Part shown: positions 49,792 through 61,610 of the stretch, piece after piece | How the letters are laid out: each line of letters opens with the position of its first letter | Numbering within the stretch: the first letter of the stretch is position 1 | Assembly: GCA_010909165.1 (NCBI GenBank) | Contig: MU008158.1 | Coordinates: 2,195,478-2,259,477 of the forward strand | Direction of reading: 5' to 3' | Source: Anthoceros angustus | Taxonomy: Eukaryota > Streptophyta > Anthocerotopsida > Anthocerotales > Anthocerotaceae | DNA: 64,000 bases | Position numbers and translations under genes: made by a program | Notes under the pieces: model-generated | Databases searched by the model: none | Told to the model about the DNA's origin: nothing | The model's input: only the letters and a program-made list of their open reading frames with translations

Positions 49792-49831
<40 letters not shown>

Positions 49832-51173
49832 CAAGAGAAGCAAGGTTCGATGCATCGAGGCAAGCGCACTGCCATGAGCCCCGACGGCGCTGCGGGCGGC
49901 CACGCGCCCGCGCACAATGCGCTGATGATGCCTCGAGAGCTTGCAGAGGAGGCGGAGAAGGCGCTTCCTGGAGATCATCCCGGGACCGGTCCCAGTCCCG
50001 GTCCCGGTGCGATGAGGTCGAGGGAGCAGGAGGTAGCGGTAGCGGCGCGAGCACCGGTGCAGGCGGAGCCGAGGGGGATGCGGGTGACGGTGGTCCGGCA
50101 CAAGCGCAACAGGCAGGTGCTGTTTGTGGAGGCGGGGAAGGAGTTCGTGGACGTGGTGCTGGGGCTGCTTGCCCTGCCGGGGTGGGCGGTGCTGCGCATT
50201 CTCAAGTCCGACAGCCGGCCGTCGCCCAGCCTGCACCTCAACTCATCCGGCTGCATCCAGAACCTGTACGAGAGCGTGCGGGAGATGGATCCCGCCATCT
50301 TCGTCACCGACAAGTCCAACCTGCTCATGGGCGAGGGGGCGCTCTCCTGCTTCCTGCCCTCGCTGCTGTACCTTTCGGCGGGCATGGAGCTGCAGGTGCA
50401 GCGGGTGCGCCGTGCCGGTTCCGGTTCCGGTTCCAGCGCCGAAACCAGCAACGCTGGCCCTGCTGCTGCTGCTGCTGCTGCTCCTCATGAGCTGCAGCTT
50501 GCAGGTCATGGTGGCGATATCGATGCGTCTGCAGGCACGGAGTTCATCTACGGCTGCCATGGCCGCTATGTGGCCAACGGGATACACGGGCCGGGCCACC
50601 AGCCTTGCCCCTGGATCGCGTGGGAGCCCGGCACCAAGTGCCCCAGCTGCGGCAACACCATGACCATGCTCTACGGCCAAGTGGAGGCGTCCAAGAAGCG
50701 GAAGCGGCATGCCCACAACTCCAAGCGAAGGGTCGCGCTGCTTCCCGGTGGCTCCGATCATTCTGAAGACTGTGCTGCCGCTGCCGCTGCCGCTCCCGCT
50801 CCCGCTACCGCGCCTCTCCCGGTTGCCGTGTACGGGGCTGTGAAGGAAAATGTGACCTTCATGCTCACGGATGCGTTGGAGGTGTTCCCCACGTCAGGGA
50901 ACAGGAGCTTGGAGCTGCTGGCCAGGAAGAGGTGGCTCATCACTGATCTGGAGAAGGTCTCATTGGAGCTCGGGCATTTTGAGGTACATCCCTACGTCTT
51001 CCAGGCAACTTAGCTGCTTTCTGCTTGGAAGTATTAAAGTATGCAAGCCTGTGGCAGATGATGTCGTTTCATTCGCTCCTGGTTGCAATTGCAATTAGGT
51101 GAAGAAGCTGATGGAGCTGTCGCTCACGTCGGAGACCGTGCTCACCGACATTCTCACACCCCTCCTGCGCTGA
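49559..51173 (+). CDS. DUF674 family protein, block B plus-strand copy, with polyglutamine tract
   Basis: Two exons, 49559-50983 and 51099-51173, giving 499 residues. Same layout as the block A gene: basic start (MRKSGSVCKAWGW), RQVLFVEAGKEFVDVVLG, GCIQNLYESVREMDPAIF, YGCHGRY...CPSCGNTM, KKRKRHAHNSKRR, ENVTFMLTDALEVFPTS and a 25-residue last exon starting VKKLMELSLTSE. It is longer than the A copy because of low-complexity insertions: a glutamine run (49793-49834), a GPSPGPG run, and alanine runs near 50460 and 50775. The conserved cores of the two copies look about 90% identical at DNA level by eye. Function unknown. Confidence 0.92.
49793..49834 (+). repeat. CAG/CAA trinucleotide repeat (14 glutamine codons)
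   Basis: Ten CAG then four CAA codons inside the DUF674 reading frame. The block A gene has only a QQEQQ remnant at this place (about 41558-41572), so the tract is copy-specific and likely to vary in length. Confidence 0.95.
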
Positions 51174-52140
51174 AACGCAATCTCCAGCCCGAGTGTGAAT
51201 GTGGAGAAATGTAGGCACTCGATCGCCTGCCGGTGCTGCGGCCAGCATGAGGGAAAGGCATCCATGGGATTCAGGAAGGCTTCCAACTCCAATTCTAAAC
51301 GATAGGTTCGGATCTGTATGTGTACGTAGCTAGCTACAATCTGTGCTGTAGAGGTGTGCTTTTTAAGACCGTCCTCATGCGCTTGAAGCTGGCAACTACA
51401 TACCGGCGTCGGGTAGCGGGACGTGCTAGCTGGCCCCGGAGCAGGTTTTGCTCTTGACTGTTGATATCAGCGATCACCACCGCAACCCTGCTCGTCCGTA
51501 TGTATATCTGTATCTAGCAGAGATGCCCTCGTTCCAGCACTCACAGAAAGGTTGTTCAAAGTAGCGTGTCAGTCCCGCTTCCAGCTTCCCGATCCCGACT
51601 CCCGACTGTCGCTGCCGTGGCCGTGCTTTGAATTTATTAATCTCCCGACACCGTCAGCCGCAATTCCAGCGCCACCGTCCAAGAGCCACGACACAGGAAC
51701 GGGTTGGGCTGGGCTGGGCTGGGCTGGGCTGGCTGGGCTCCACCATGTTCGCACAGGCAGCAATTGCTCTCCCAGATTGGCATGCGATTCATTGGGATTT
51801 GTGAATTTCACATGGGCTAATGGAGTGTGGAGGCATTGGATTGGAACGCTGCAGACTCGCGTTTACAAGCATTGGAAGCTCTTGAGCTCACACAAGGACA
51901 CCCGAATCAAAATTGTTCTTGTCATCGAGTCATTGAGACACACATTGCAAATAAATCAAAGCCAAAGCCGAAGCCAAAGCCAAAAAAAGAACAAGCGGAG
52001 CGCCATCTTGACAGTGCCACTCCGAAGCCAAACCCAAATCCAAAAACAACCAACAGAGCCCCACATCGCTGCTCCACGATTAAATCTACGCTCACACGCT
52101 GGGAGCAGCGCTGGGCATGGCTGCAGCCAACCCAAGAGCT
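51174..52140. other. Spacer between convergent DUF674 genes (block B)
   Basis: Non-coding counterpart of 42876-43762. It contains a pentanucleotide run GGGCT (about five units near 51705-51735) and AAGCC repeats near 51960-51990. No gene seen. Confidence 0.55.
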
Positions 52141-53241
52141 CTAATCCTCGAACATGACAGCACCATTGAAGCAGTCCCTGTCATTTTGAATCCCGCCGAA
52201 CATCTCGTTCAGCACATTCCGTGAATTTCCATACGCGGATTCCAGCATCCTCGTACCCTGGATCACATGCAAAAACGTGCACAAGCTTTGCAAGTTAACT
52301 TCCCCACCTCGTGACAGTAAGCACTCCATAACATAGCATAGCGCAGCATAGCTTTCAAGTTCTCCAGCAACAGACAAAGTTGCAGCGAGCACTGGCAGGC
52401 ATGTTACAACAAAAGCTTGTGGACAGCATTTGAAACTCACGTTCTGTTCACGAATGCGGAAATTCTGGACTCGCAGCTGCGCCGAGGGATCCCGTATCCC
52501 TTTTGCTCGGAGGATTTTCCGCAGGACATCTTCCCTGTTTGAGCGGGTGAGGGGGATGCTGAAGTACAAATCCTCCGTCACGATAAAGGTTGAACTCGCC
52601 CGAAAAATATCATTCCCGAGGGAAGTGGTGAGAGGCATTGGCCCCGCCAGCGGCAAACGTCCTCCCATACCTTCCATCTCCACAGGCGGAGGAAACGGCA
52701 GCACGGCTCTAGGCCACACTCGCTGCATGGGCAGCCCGCAGCCCGGGCAGCTCCGACCGGAGACGCTGCAGTGCCATCCGCAGCCCAGCCCCGGTAGTGG
52801 GTTGAAGTTCAAGCAGGCGTGCTCTGGCTGGGTGGTTGCGATGTTGGCCACTCTCCATTCCTGTGGCTGCGGACCGAACACGTCCCTGCGCAGATCCTCT
52901 CCCCGAGCTGTCAACGCCCAACCCGGCACCCGGCCCAAGCTGGCCTTGAGGTTGTCCCGCACAGCAGCGTGCATGATCACTCGCCGACGAGTCATCAGTG
53001 GATGGTCATTTGGGTATTGCGCACTGCAAATGAGAGGGTAAGACTCGATCAACAACTTCTCTACCATCCACTGCATGACCTTCCCACTGGCCTCCATAAG
53101 CAATATTCTACACGTATTATGGCAGAAGACAATCTTGACATTGAAGCCCGATGGGGCCGGCCCTCTCCCTTCCACAAGCTCTGTCAATGGATATGGATTC
53201 TCCACGATGGGCATCGGATCACTCCCGGCATAGCCATTCAT
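52141..53241 (-). CDS. DUF674 family protein, block B minus-strand copy, with in-frame retainable intron
   Basis: Two exons, 53241-52441 and 52257-52141, giving 305 residues. Hallmarks: CRILLMEASGKVMQWMVEKL, then NLKASLGRVPGWALTARGED, HACLNFNPLPGLGCGWH, SCPGCGLPM, FIVTEDLYFSIPLTRSNRED, LRAKGIRDPSAQLRVQNF and a last exon ending NDRDCFNGAVMFED. The last exon is 117 nt, as in the A copy. The 183-nt intron (GTGAGT...CAG) has no stop and a length divisible by three, so unspliced mRNA would encode a protein 61 residues longer. The frame is open upstream to 53298, but the first ATG is at 53241. Function unknown. Confidence 0.88.
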   Translation of the reverse strand: MNGYAGSDPMPIVENPYPLTELVEGRGPAPSGFNVKIVFCHNTCRILLMEASGKVMQWMVEKLLIESYPLICSAQYPNDHPLMTRRRVIMHAAVRDNLKASLGRVPGWALTARGEDLRRDVFGPQPQEWRVANIATTQPEHACLNFNPLPGLGCGWHCSVSGRSCPGCGLPMQRVWPRAVLPFPPPVEMEGMGGRLPLAGPMPLTTSLGNDIFRASSTFIVTEDLYFSIPLTRSNREDVLRKILRAKGIRDPSAQLRVQNFRIREQNVSFKCCPQAFVVTCLPVLAATLSVAGELESYAALCYVMECLLSRGGEVNLQSLCTFLHVIQGTRMLESAYGNSRNVLNEMFGGIQNDRDCFNGAVMFED

Positions 53242-55138
53242 CCTCCGAAGAAGGAGAAGACCTACGCGGATATCGTCAACAGGCGAGAAGGAAGACAAGC
53301 AGAAGAAAGTATGCGTGAAGAGTGCTACACATGCAGCTTATATAGGGGTCGAGTGGATGTGTGACCTAACCGCAACTGTGTCCAGCGAGGATTGTGTACT
53401 TGATCCCGTTCACAAATGCTGGTAGGATTTTGTACGTGGCAACTTGAAGAAATATCCGACCGTCATCTATGTGACACTTGTTTCGAGTAAAACAAAGTAA
53501 GTTAACCGCTCTGAAACTAGATGCCGGTCTCGACTTGACATTATCATGGAAGAAGTAATCATTGTCACAGAGGGTACAAATTAAATTACATTGTGATCTT
53601 GAAACACAAGTCATTGTTCATGGGAAGTCACTACCACTACTTGATATTGGTCCTTTTGTATTGTAGAGGGCACATTAACCTAGGATCCCATCACTTGATC
53701 TTGGTGTTCCTGGTGCATTGCATATATAGTGCACATTATCCTATCCTTAGACTCCTACAGATTTCACATCATCTTGGGTCCTGACCTTTGGGTAGTTGCC
53801 TTTGGGTAGTTGAAGAATTTATAAGGACTGAATTTTGATTTCTCAAGTTACCCATGTGCAAGGAAGTCTCACCAGGTTTTCAAATACTAGTAATGTATGT
53901 TGATGTAGGCAATGCTATTGGATATATTAAGTTAGATTATGCAGGGAAGGTTTAAGTTATGTGATTAAGAGATGTGATTAGTAGGTAGGTATATATGAAG
54001 GGGTCTAAAGATGCGATATGTAGAGCTCGGTTCACATGCAATAAGATTTTAAGTAGGTCTGTGGGGTGTCCACATCGGGGGAGACTGGTTCCGTTAAAGC
54101 CCGATGCTGTCCGAAACTGGAGCCCGGGATGACGGACGTGGGGTTCCGCTAGGCTCACCGGTTGAGAGAGACATTGGTTGTTTGATGCCTTGCGTAATTT
54201 TGACATCCCTTACGCGGGCGCGGGCAACGCTCGCTGAAAATTGGGCTCAGCAGCTTCGGGGCCTTCGTACGCAGCAGTTTGATCTCGTGCACTTCATGTT
54301 TAAGACAGATGTGGAAATGTGAGCGTGCTGGTCAAATTCAAGGGCGGCAGTATTGAAGCGCACATGAAAAAATCAAGAGGAAGTGAAACATTTGCACAGC
54401 ACACAAAGGGTCCCCGCAAGCAGGAAAGGTCTACACAGCCCAGTGGTCAGTGTCCCATCCCACACGCGGAGCCAGGCGTAGATTGGGGCAAGCTTCACAC
54501 AAGCTGCAGCCGTTACGGTGCCATTACGACGGAACGAAGGAGGGAGAGGGGTTTGGCCACGGGAGTTCATGCGCCCAGACCTGTGTGTTTCTGGTGAGTG
54601 CCCGGCGAGCCAGGAGGACGGCTTCACTGTGTCCAAGCAAGAATCGAGGCGTGGCCCATCGGCCCTGCAAACCAGAGACGCCAATATCGGAGCGCCCACC
54701 TTACTGTTACAACAAGCTGCTGGTTCCCCTACCGAAATCATGTCGACGCTGCTGACTGCCCAAGAGGCGGGAGATGGACAGCAGATTCTGGTCGCGCACG
54801 CTCGAGCCGACGGCTAACCACTTCCGCCTAGGGTTTGGAGCTGAGAAGGCCGGACATCGCCGAAACGGCCTGGAATCAGTAAGTAGCGACTGATTGCGCC
54901 TGCCGGTGCTCCGCGGCAGCCTGGTTCCGCCATACCTTCCAGGCATTCGGCAGGGAGTGCGCAAATTGGTGGCGAGGTTTTTGGGTCTAGGGGCTTCGGG
55001 CTCTACTGGGACGACTGTAGGAATGGCAGGCAGCCCGGTAGATGCATTGCAAAGCGCCTCCAGCTTCATGAACGGGATTGTCTGTACTTAGGTCTTGACA
55101 ATAGGCTGGCGGTGCAGTGGATGCCGGTGAATGCGAGC
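53242..55138. other. Intergenic between divergent DUF674 and PELP1-like genes
   Basis: Bases 53380-54050 are AT-rich with no recognised content. Bases 54200-55138 are GC-richer with many overlapping open frames on both strands. I take this as the PELP1-like gene's promoter and 5' leader, since none of these frames resembles a known protein. Confidence 0.4.
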
Positions 55139-58100
55139 ATGGGTTCAGAGGATGGGTTGCAGAACATGAACGACTCCAGGTTGAAGCCATGGCTGTTGCA
55201 TTCTATCATGGCCACGCATTTACCCGACGACAAGCAGCCTACCAGGGCACCAATTCAGCTGTCGGTGGCTGTTGCCTCCATCCGACGGCACCACCTGTTG
55301 AGCGAGAATTCGATGCTCGGGGTAGTTCATGTTCAGCAGGGTGCCAAGAGCGTGGATGTCCGTAAAGGGGCTGTGGAAGCTTGGATTGACAGGCTCATGA
55401 GCCTTCTCGCCAGCTCTGTGGTACGGTCTTTTTACCGCTGTTAGGCATTCTGTGTCTCTATGCAAATATATGTATGCTGTTTGAGGTCCATCAGTAGAAG
55501 AGAGCAGGGTTCGCAGAAATCCCCCCAGCAGGTAGCTGTGTGTTGGTTTGCTTGAGTTCGTAGTCTTGGATAAGTCAGGGATTCTGACCCTGAAGCTTCA
55601 CTTTTCACAGGCAGAGAACCGTTGGGCAGGGATTTGTTTGTTAGGTGTGACTTGTCAAGAGTGCTCGAGGCAACGGTTTCTAGACTCCTACAGTACCTGG
55701 TTTCAAAAGTTGCTCCTTTTAGTAAAGGTATCTGTTATGAATGCTCTGCCAAAGTAGCTTGCGGCGTTTCTTAGTCTTGTTCCAAGCTGTTTAATCGTCT
55801 CGACCAGATTCTCCATCGCATGATGCTTGTGATTCTATTCTTGCAGTTGGGTGACCACCTGCAACATTAGCTTCCTGCTCTCTGTGACAGGGTCTTTGTC
55901 TGTTTTCCAGCAGCCTACTGATCCCATCTTTGTTCGCGCGGCAGCCTGTGCTTCACTGTCTGATGTACTCACAAGGTATTTTCAATCTTTACCCTGAATT
56001 CTCATTCAGGGCTGTCAGCCACATTTCTTACGTTAGGCGATGCATGTCCCTGATTTATTGTAGTTGCTCGTGGCAGACTTGGGAGTGTGATAGATTATGC
56101 CGGAGTAAGGCGTGATGCAGGACCGTTAGTTGGAAAGTTGGTCCAGCCGGTCATGCAGATTTTGAGTGACAAGGAATCAAGCGGTATATGGGTAAGTGCT
56201 CCTAATGCAGCACATGTAGTCGCTCATACAGTTTTCACTTCATTGAAGGAGTACACTTCCAGTCTAGTAAGTGAAGACTTTTCATGTGCATAGATCTTCT
56301 GTGGCCCTTTTTGTTGTCCCCTATATTGATGGCATGCACATTACGAAATTGGCATCCTGTAGATTCAAATCATGTGAAATTTTGCTAACTCGTAGGTTAT
56401 GCTGATTGTGGTTGGAAATATTTTTTGTAGAATGAAGCTCTTGATCTTCTCTGTGTGATTCTTAAGTACTTCCCTTCGTGCGTTCGTCAGCAGTTCAATC
56501 AGGTATGACTTTCAGCTCAGGTTGACTCTTGTTGTGAGACCGAGATTGTGGATCCTTTCATCCAGCTCTGCAGCAGTCTAAAAGTATGGAAAGAGCACTT
56601 GGGTAGCTCATCAGTTAATTGGCAAGCTGAAAAATTGCAGTATCTCACAGGCAGAGCTTCTCCTGGTAGCACAGCTTGTAGATGGGGACTGCACAGCATC
56701 ATTGTCACAGGTATCTTGTCCTCCAAAAGTGCTGAGCACTTTTCTTGGTTCACGTGTCTTTGTGCGTACTCTGTGCTTTGGTCCAAAGTATGGTAGACTT
56801 ATACAATCCCTCTTTGTTTTTGATGGATTTCTTATGACCTTCTGGTTTGCTGGCAGAAAAGTGCACAAAGCCTGGCACTTCTCCCAAGGGCACATGGGGA
56901 TGCCGCGTCCTGGAGCTCACTGATGAGGCGCCTTTTAATAGCAGTTAACAATGAGCTGGATGCAGCCTTTGCTGGACTGGAAGATCGTATGGACCTTGTA
57001 CCACTCTTGCTCCCAGTTTTTTCTCTTGTTGTAAGCTGAAAGCACTGCGTCTGAGAGCAGTATTAGCCAATCGCCTTAGGCATGCTTGGCTGAACAACAT
57101 AGTCTCTGTGTCTTCGGTTCCAACAGCTGCAGATACTGCAGGAGTGTTTTCACCGGTGAACCAGGATGCACCTTGGCCAACTGTTTGCCAACCACTAGGC
57201 TCCAATGGAGCATCAGTGATGCTTAAGAGCTATTGGCAGCAGCTGGTGCCAAGGGTTTCGTCCATCCTACACTGCTGTTGCTCTCTCTTAGTCAGCTCGT
57301 ATCCAGTGCCGGTGAGTACTTGTCTTTTGTTCTCCATCTTAGCAGGGCTTTTAGGACACGGAACTTGCTCGTACCAACTAGCGTAATCCGCTTTAAGCTT
57401 GGGCAACCCAGTTACCTGACACAAGTATTCTTGGCTTGAGCAGGTGATGGTTCCCATAGGACCGCTACTTACGGTAGTAATGCGTATTTTACACGTTGAT
57501 GGATCTAGAGTTTCTACAGCATCGCTGGGTATTCCAATCTCTACAACTCAACAAGCATCTCTATGCTCCGAGCTTCCCACATTGCATCTTAGTGCTCTTG
57601 ACCTTCTGTTTGCAACCATCCGGGCCACAAGGAGGTGAAGAGTCTAATCACTTCAAGAGTTTCATGCATCTTATGGATAGATGAGACCCATCTTGGAGCT
57701 TAGCTGACCATGTGTCTGGTGGCATTCCAATTGGCTGTCATGCATTGCTTTGTCATTTTGAGTATTAGATCTATATCTGATATCGATGATGAAAATCTTG
57801 TGTCGCCAGTCAGCTTCTACCTCATGCAGCAGATGTGGTGCGGATCTTATCGGATTACTCAAAAAGGAATACTTCTGTGCTGCCCAGTATCAAGATAAAA
57901 CTTTATGGAATATCTCAACACCTGATTTTGATGGGAGCTGGTGTGTTTGTCGTTACCTTGTGTTTTGGCTGATTTCACTCATCTGTTTGTGTGATCAGTC
58001 AGAGGAAGGCATATGTTTGCTGGACAATTCTTGAGCAGGAATTAGCATTCTGATATCTTATGTTGGTTATGTATTGACAGGTATGGCATCTGCCCTGGCA

Positions 58101-59875
58101 CCTGCAGTTGTTGCTCAGGCCCTGTGTGATCTCAAAGGGTCTAGTCCAGGGTCAGGTGTATTTTCTCCCAAAGGGGTGCGTACCCCTCGTATGAATAATC
58201 CTGCATGGACTCAAGGGAGCTGGGGCGGGGGACCACCAGTGAATCATCGAAAGCGGAAGGAGCCGGGGTCTTTTCCCTGTGATCACCAGGCCCATGGTAC
58301 CGGTGATGCAGTTTTTTCCATTTCTGAGGGAGGTGATCCTGTCTCTGTGCAAGTTGCTGCTCTTCAGGCGATGGAAGCCCTTCTAACTTCTGTAAGTCAT
58401 GGTGCTGCACGGTTGTAGGTTCAATTATGAAGGGCACTTTGATGGGGGTTAATGTACCCGCTACTGGATGTGCAGGGGGGAGCTCTGCTTCCTGACCGCT
58501 GGAGGGCAGAGGTTGACGCTGTTCTTGCAAATGTAGCTGTGAGTGCATCTGTTAGCTCCATGTCTCTTGCGGTTGACGAGGAATTGATGGCCGTAGAAGG
58601 AATCACATCAGGACGTTCAGTTGCTTTTCAAGTTGCTGCATACCGTGCACTATTAGCCTCCCTATTGTCACCATGCTGCCATCGACCTCCTCACTTGGCA
58701 CAGGGACTGGCGATCTTCCGCAAAGGTAATAGGTCTGCATTTGTCATGTTATTGCTCAGTGAGTGTCTGGGTTGGGAGCAAATCATGAGCTTCCGTAGCT
58801 AGTTTCTAAGCAATGCCTCTGAATTTTTCTCATTTATGATGCGCTTGCAGGTCGGCAAGAAGCTGGTACAGAGGTGGCTGAAGTATGTGCCCATGCTCTC
58901 CTCTCTCTGGAGCCACTCATTCACCCTCGCTGCCTACCTCCTGCAGGCACACCTGCAGCTGTTGTAGCGGGGATGGCCACTGGTAGGGCCACTGCTGGTG
59001 GGTCTCTGATTTCAATGCAAAGACCTGGCAGAGCGTCCATAGCTGCAGGGTCTTCTGTTGCCGCTGTTTCTGGTGCTGCTGCTATTTTGGGTTTTCCAGT
59101 TACTGTTGTGCCCCCTGCTCTGAAGATAGGCCAGCTAGCAATGGATCCCTGGGCTGAAGTTGATACGTGGTTAGGCTATGGGGAGGAGTTTGGAGAGGAG
59201 GAAAATCTCTTCTATGAAACTGATGTTATGCTTGAGGATGACTTTAATGAAGGTCTTGCTGGTGCAGTTGGGACTCCTGTCGGTGCCTTCTATGGGACAG
59301 ATTCACAGAATGCACAACCAAGTGGTGTTTCAAAACTAGTGGGGAGAGCAGATGAAGCGGTGCATTCAAGGGTAGATAGTGGCTTGGTAGGCTTGGAGGA
59401 CAGGCAACTCCTCATGCCCTCTACGGGTGAGGAACTGTACAAATGTCAGCAGGAAGGAGAGGCCCGGGAAATGGATGCGAGCCCTGGTCTGCAGGAACAG
59501 ATGGATAGCCCGTACATAGAACAAAAGCCATTAGCCAACGGTATGTTGTCTCCGGCGGTTGCTGGGCTGTCTGATGCCAACGATGCAGTGAAAGGAGATG
59601 TGTTCCATTCCTCAAACGTGCAGGTGGATAGAGGTGACAAAAGTCCTCCGGAGTCAGGTGCCCTAGGCAGCAACACCAGGGACGACGAGATAGTCGCTGG
59701 GATGCCCATCACTGATTCAGAAGTGCTGTGTGAGCAGAACAGGCAAAGTAGCGTAGTGGGCGGTTCATTGTCGGCGCTGACGCCAGCATCTACAATTGAT
59801 GTGTTTCCAGGGCCTGATTCGGACACGGACGGCCCTTTGCCAGACATAGTCGATGCAGACCCTGACTCTGATTAA
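55139..59875 (+). CDS. PELP1: PELP1-like (RIX1/IPI1-complex type) ribosome biogenesis protein
   Basis: Plant homologue of PELP1 (At1g30240 type) with a RIX1 domain, expected in the nucleolus in 60S pre-ribosome maturation. Thirteen exons: 55139-55420, 55611-55727, 55911-55975, 56077-56191, 56431-56502, 56521-56583, 56857-56986, 57061-57311, 57444-57634, 57810-57940, 58081-58391, 58476-58725 and 58851-59875, giving 1000 residues. Evidence in order: NDSRLKPWLLHSIMATHLPD, AVEAWIDRLMSLLASS, NRWAGICLLGVTCQECSRQR, QSLALLPRAHGDAASWSSLM, LHCCCSLLVSSYPVPV, SLCSELPTLHLSALDLLFAT, QLLPHAADVVRIL, IKLYGISQHLILMGAG, LQAMEALLT and AEVCAHALLSLEPLIHPR. It ends in an acidic tail finishing DSDTDGPLPDIVDADPDSD. 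Exons 7-8 (a 74-nt intron) are the least certain join. ATG 55121 is an alternative start. Confidence 0.93.
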
Positions 59876-60590
59876 GCTTCTTATAATACGTGATTTGGCA
59901 ATCTGGGAAATGATGTTCTCATGAGAAAGAATTGCGCGAATATAATCAGCAGTGTATGAACGCAACGGATGAACTAGGTGAATGGTAAACAATTGTGGAA
60001 ACCCTTACCCCATGGACTCGACGAGCATTATTACCTGTAATGGTCGTTAACTGCAGATGATGATTTGGTGACTTCTAAGTTATAGAGTCTTTAGTAGCCC
60101 TCTATTAATAGGGTTATGCTGGACGTTGAGGCACCGGCAAGGCTTCTCCTGGTTTTGGAGTTATTTTCCTCTAGCATTTCTTTTCCAGTTGACCTGCATT
60201 ATTTGGGGTTAATCTCTTCTGGCTTTCTTTTTCTATTTAACTTACACATGGTATGAACTTGGGTTCATTTGTTCCTAGTGTGGATTTATTTTTAGCTATT
60301 ATTTATTTTATTTAGCTCGAGTTGGGTGTGAAGCCAAACCTCATTTCATTAGAGTTATATGATCCCTATGAAGAATCTCTTAGAAATCTCTTAAGTAGTG
60401 TATCTGAAGGAGAATGTTGGTTAATGAATTGGTTCCAAAAAAAGAAATGAGTAAATTTTAAAGTCAAGTAAAAAAGGACAACAAGAGAGTTGGGAGAATG
60501 TTGGTTGATGAATTGGATCCAAGAAAAATAATGAGCAAATTTTAAAGACACGTGAAATGTAAATTTTAAGTCATAGCGGCGATGAAGATC
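59876..60590. other. PELP1 3' flank with an 82-bp duplication
   Basis: Near 60408-60462 and 60491-60545 a segment starting GGAGAATGTTGGTT(A/G)ATGAA and ending GAG(T/C)AAATTTTAAAG occurs twice. No gene seen. Confidence 0.6.
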
Positions 60591-60699
60591 GGTTTTGGTA
60601 GCTATGGAGACTGGTATCGACAAAAGTGCAGGAAGAAGGCAACTTGCATGGAGACCAGTGTTGGCACCTATGGAGACCGGTAACCTATGAAGACCAATA

Positions 60700-61610
60700 A
60701 CCTATGGAGACCGGTATTGACAGAAGTGTAGGCAAGATGGCGATTGGTATCGACATCGTAACAAAAGCACCAAAATGACAACCGGTATCGACAACTGTTA
60801 CAGAAGCAGCAGACCGATTCAAGATCGTAACAGAGCCCACCATAACCGTTCAACATCGTAACAGAGCCCACCATTACCGAAGTAGCCGATCGATTCGACA
60901 TCGTTACAGAGCCCAGACCGGTTCGACACCGTAATAGAGCCCACCGTAATAGAAGCAGCTGACCGGTTCGACATCGTAACAGAGCCCACCATAATAGAAG
61001 CAACCGAATGGTTCGACACCGTAACAAAGCCCACCATAACGGAAGCAGCCGACCGATTCGACACCCCAACAGAGCCCACCATAACAGAAGCAGCCAACCA
61101 GTTCGACACCGTAATAGAGCCCACCATAAAAGAAGCAGCTGACCGGTTCGACATCGTAACTGAGCCCACCATAATAGAAGCAACCGAATGGTTCGACACC
61201 GTAACAAAGCCCACCATAAAAGCGGTGACGGTTCGACACCGTAACAAAAGCCCACCATAATAGAAGCAACCGAATGGTTCGACACCGTAATAGAGCCCAC
61301 CATAAAAGAAGCAGCTGACCGGTTCGACATCGTAACAAAGCCACCGTAGTAGATGCAGCCGACCAGTTCGATACTGTATCAGAGCCCACCATAATCATAA
61401 CAGAAGTAGCCGACCGGTTCGACACCGTAATAGATGCAGCTGACCGATTCAACACCATAACAAAAGCCACCGTAATAGATGCAGCTGACCGGTTTGACAC
61501 CATAACAAAAGCTACCGTAACAGAAGCAACCGACCGATTCAACAGCGTAACAGAAGCCACCGTAACAAAAGCAGCCGATCGGTTCGACACCATAACAAAA
61601 GCAGGCGATC
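60700..61610 (-). repeat. 45-bp minisatellite array, roughly 18 units
   Basis: On the plus strand each unit reads GGTTCGACACCGTAACAGAG, then CCCACCATAATAGAAGCAGC, then CGACC, with variation. Unit starts near 60966, 61011 and 61056 give the 45-bp period. Because 45 is a multiple of three and the units lack stops on the minus strand, long frames (up to about 229 codons) result. They read as a 15-residue repeat such as MVGSVTMSNRSAASI. I see no independent sign that they are genes. Confidence 0.9.

Larger units (their letters stand above)
47200..53241. repeat. Segmental duplication block B (pairs with 38590-44861)
   Basis: Counterpart of block A with the same feature order. Private changes include a 14-bp array at 47748-47857, a 43-bp duplication near 48530-48615, a duplicated CATGTCTCTGCCTGTT segment near 49392 and 49444, and a CAG repeat in the plus-strand gene. 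Confidence 0.9.

Noticed and set aside
49767-50236. Long minus-strand and third-frame open frames (up to 222 codons) opposite the block B DUF674 gene
   Set aside because: They are arginine-, leucine- and histidine-rich shadows of a GC-rich coding strand, including the mirror of the CAG repeat.
54320-55069. Overlapping frames on both strands upstream of the PELP1-like gene
   Set aside because: None resembles a known protein, they overlap in conflicting frames, and no consistent splice structure links them.
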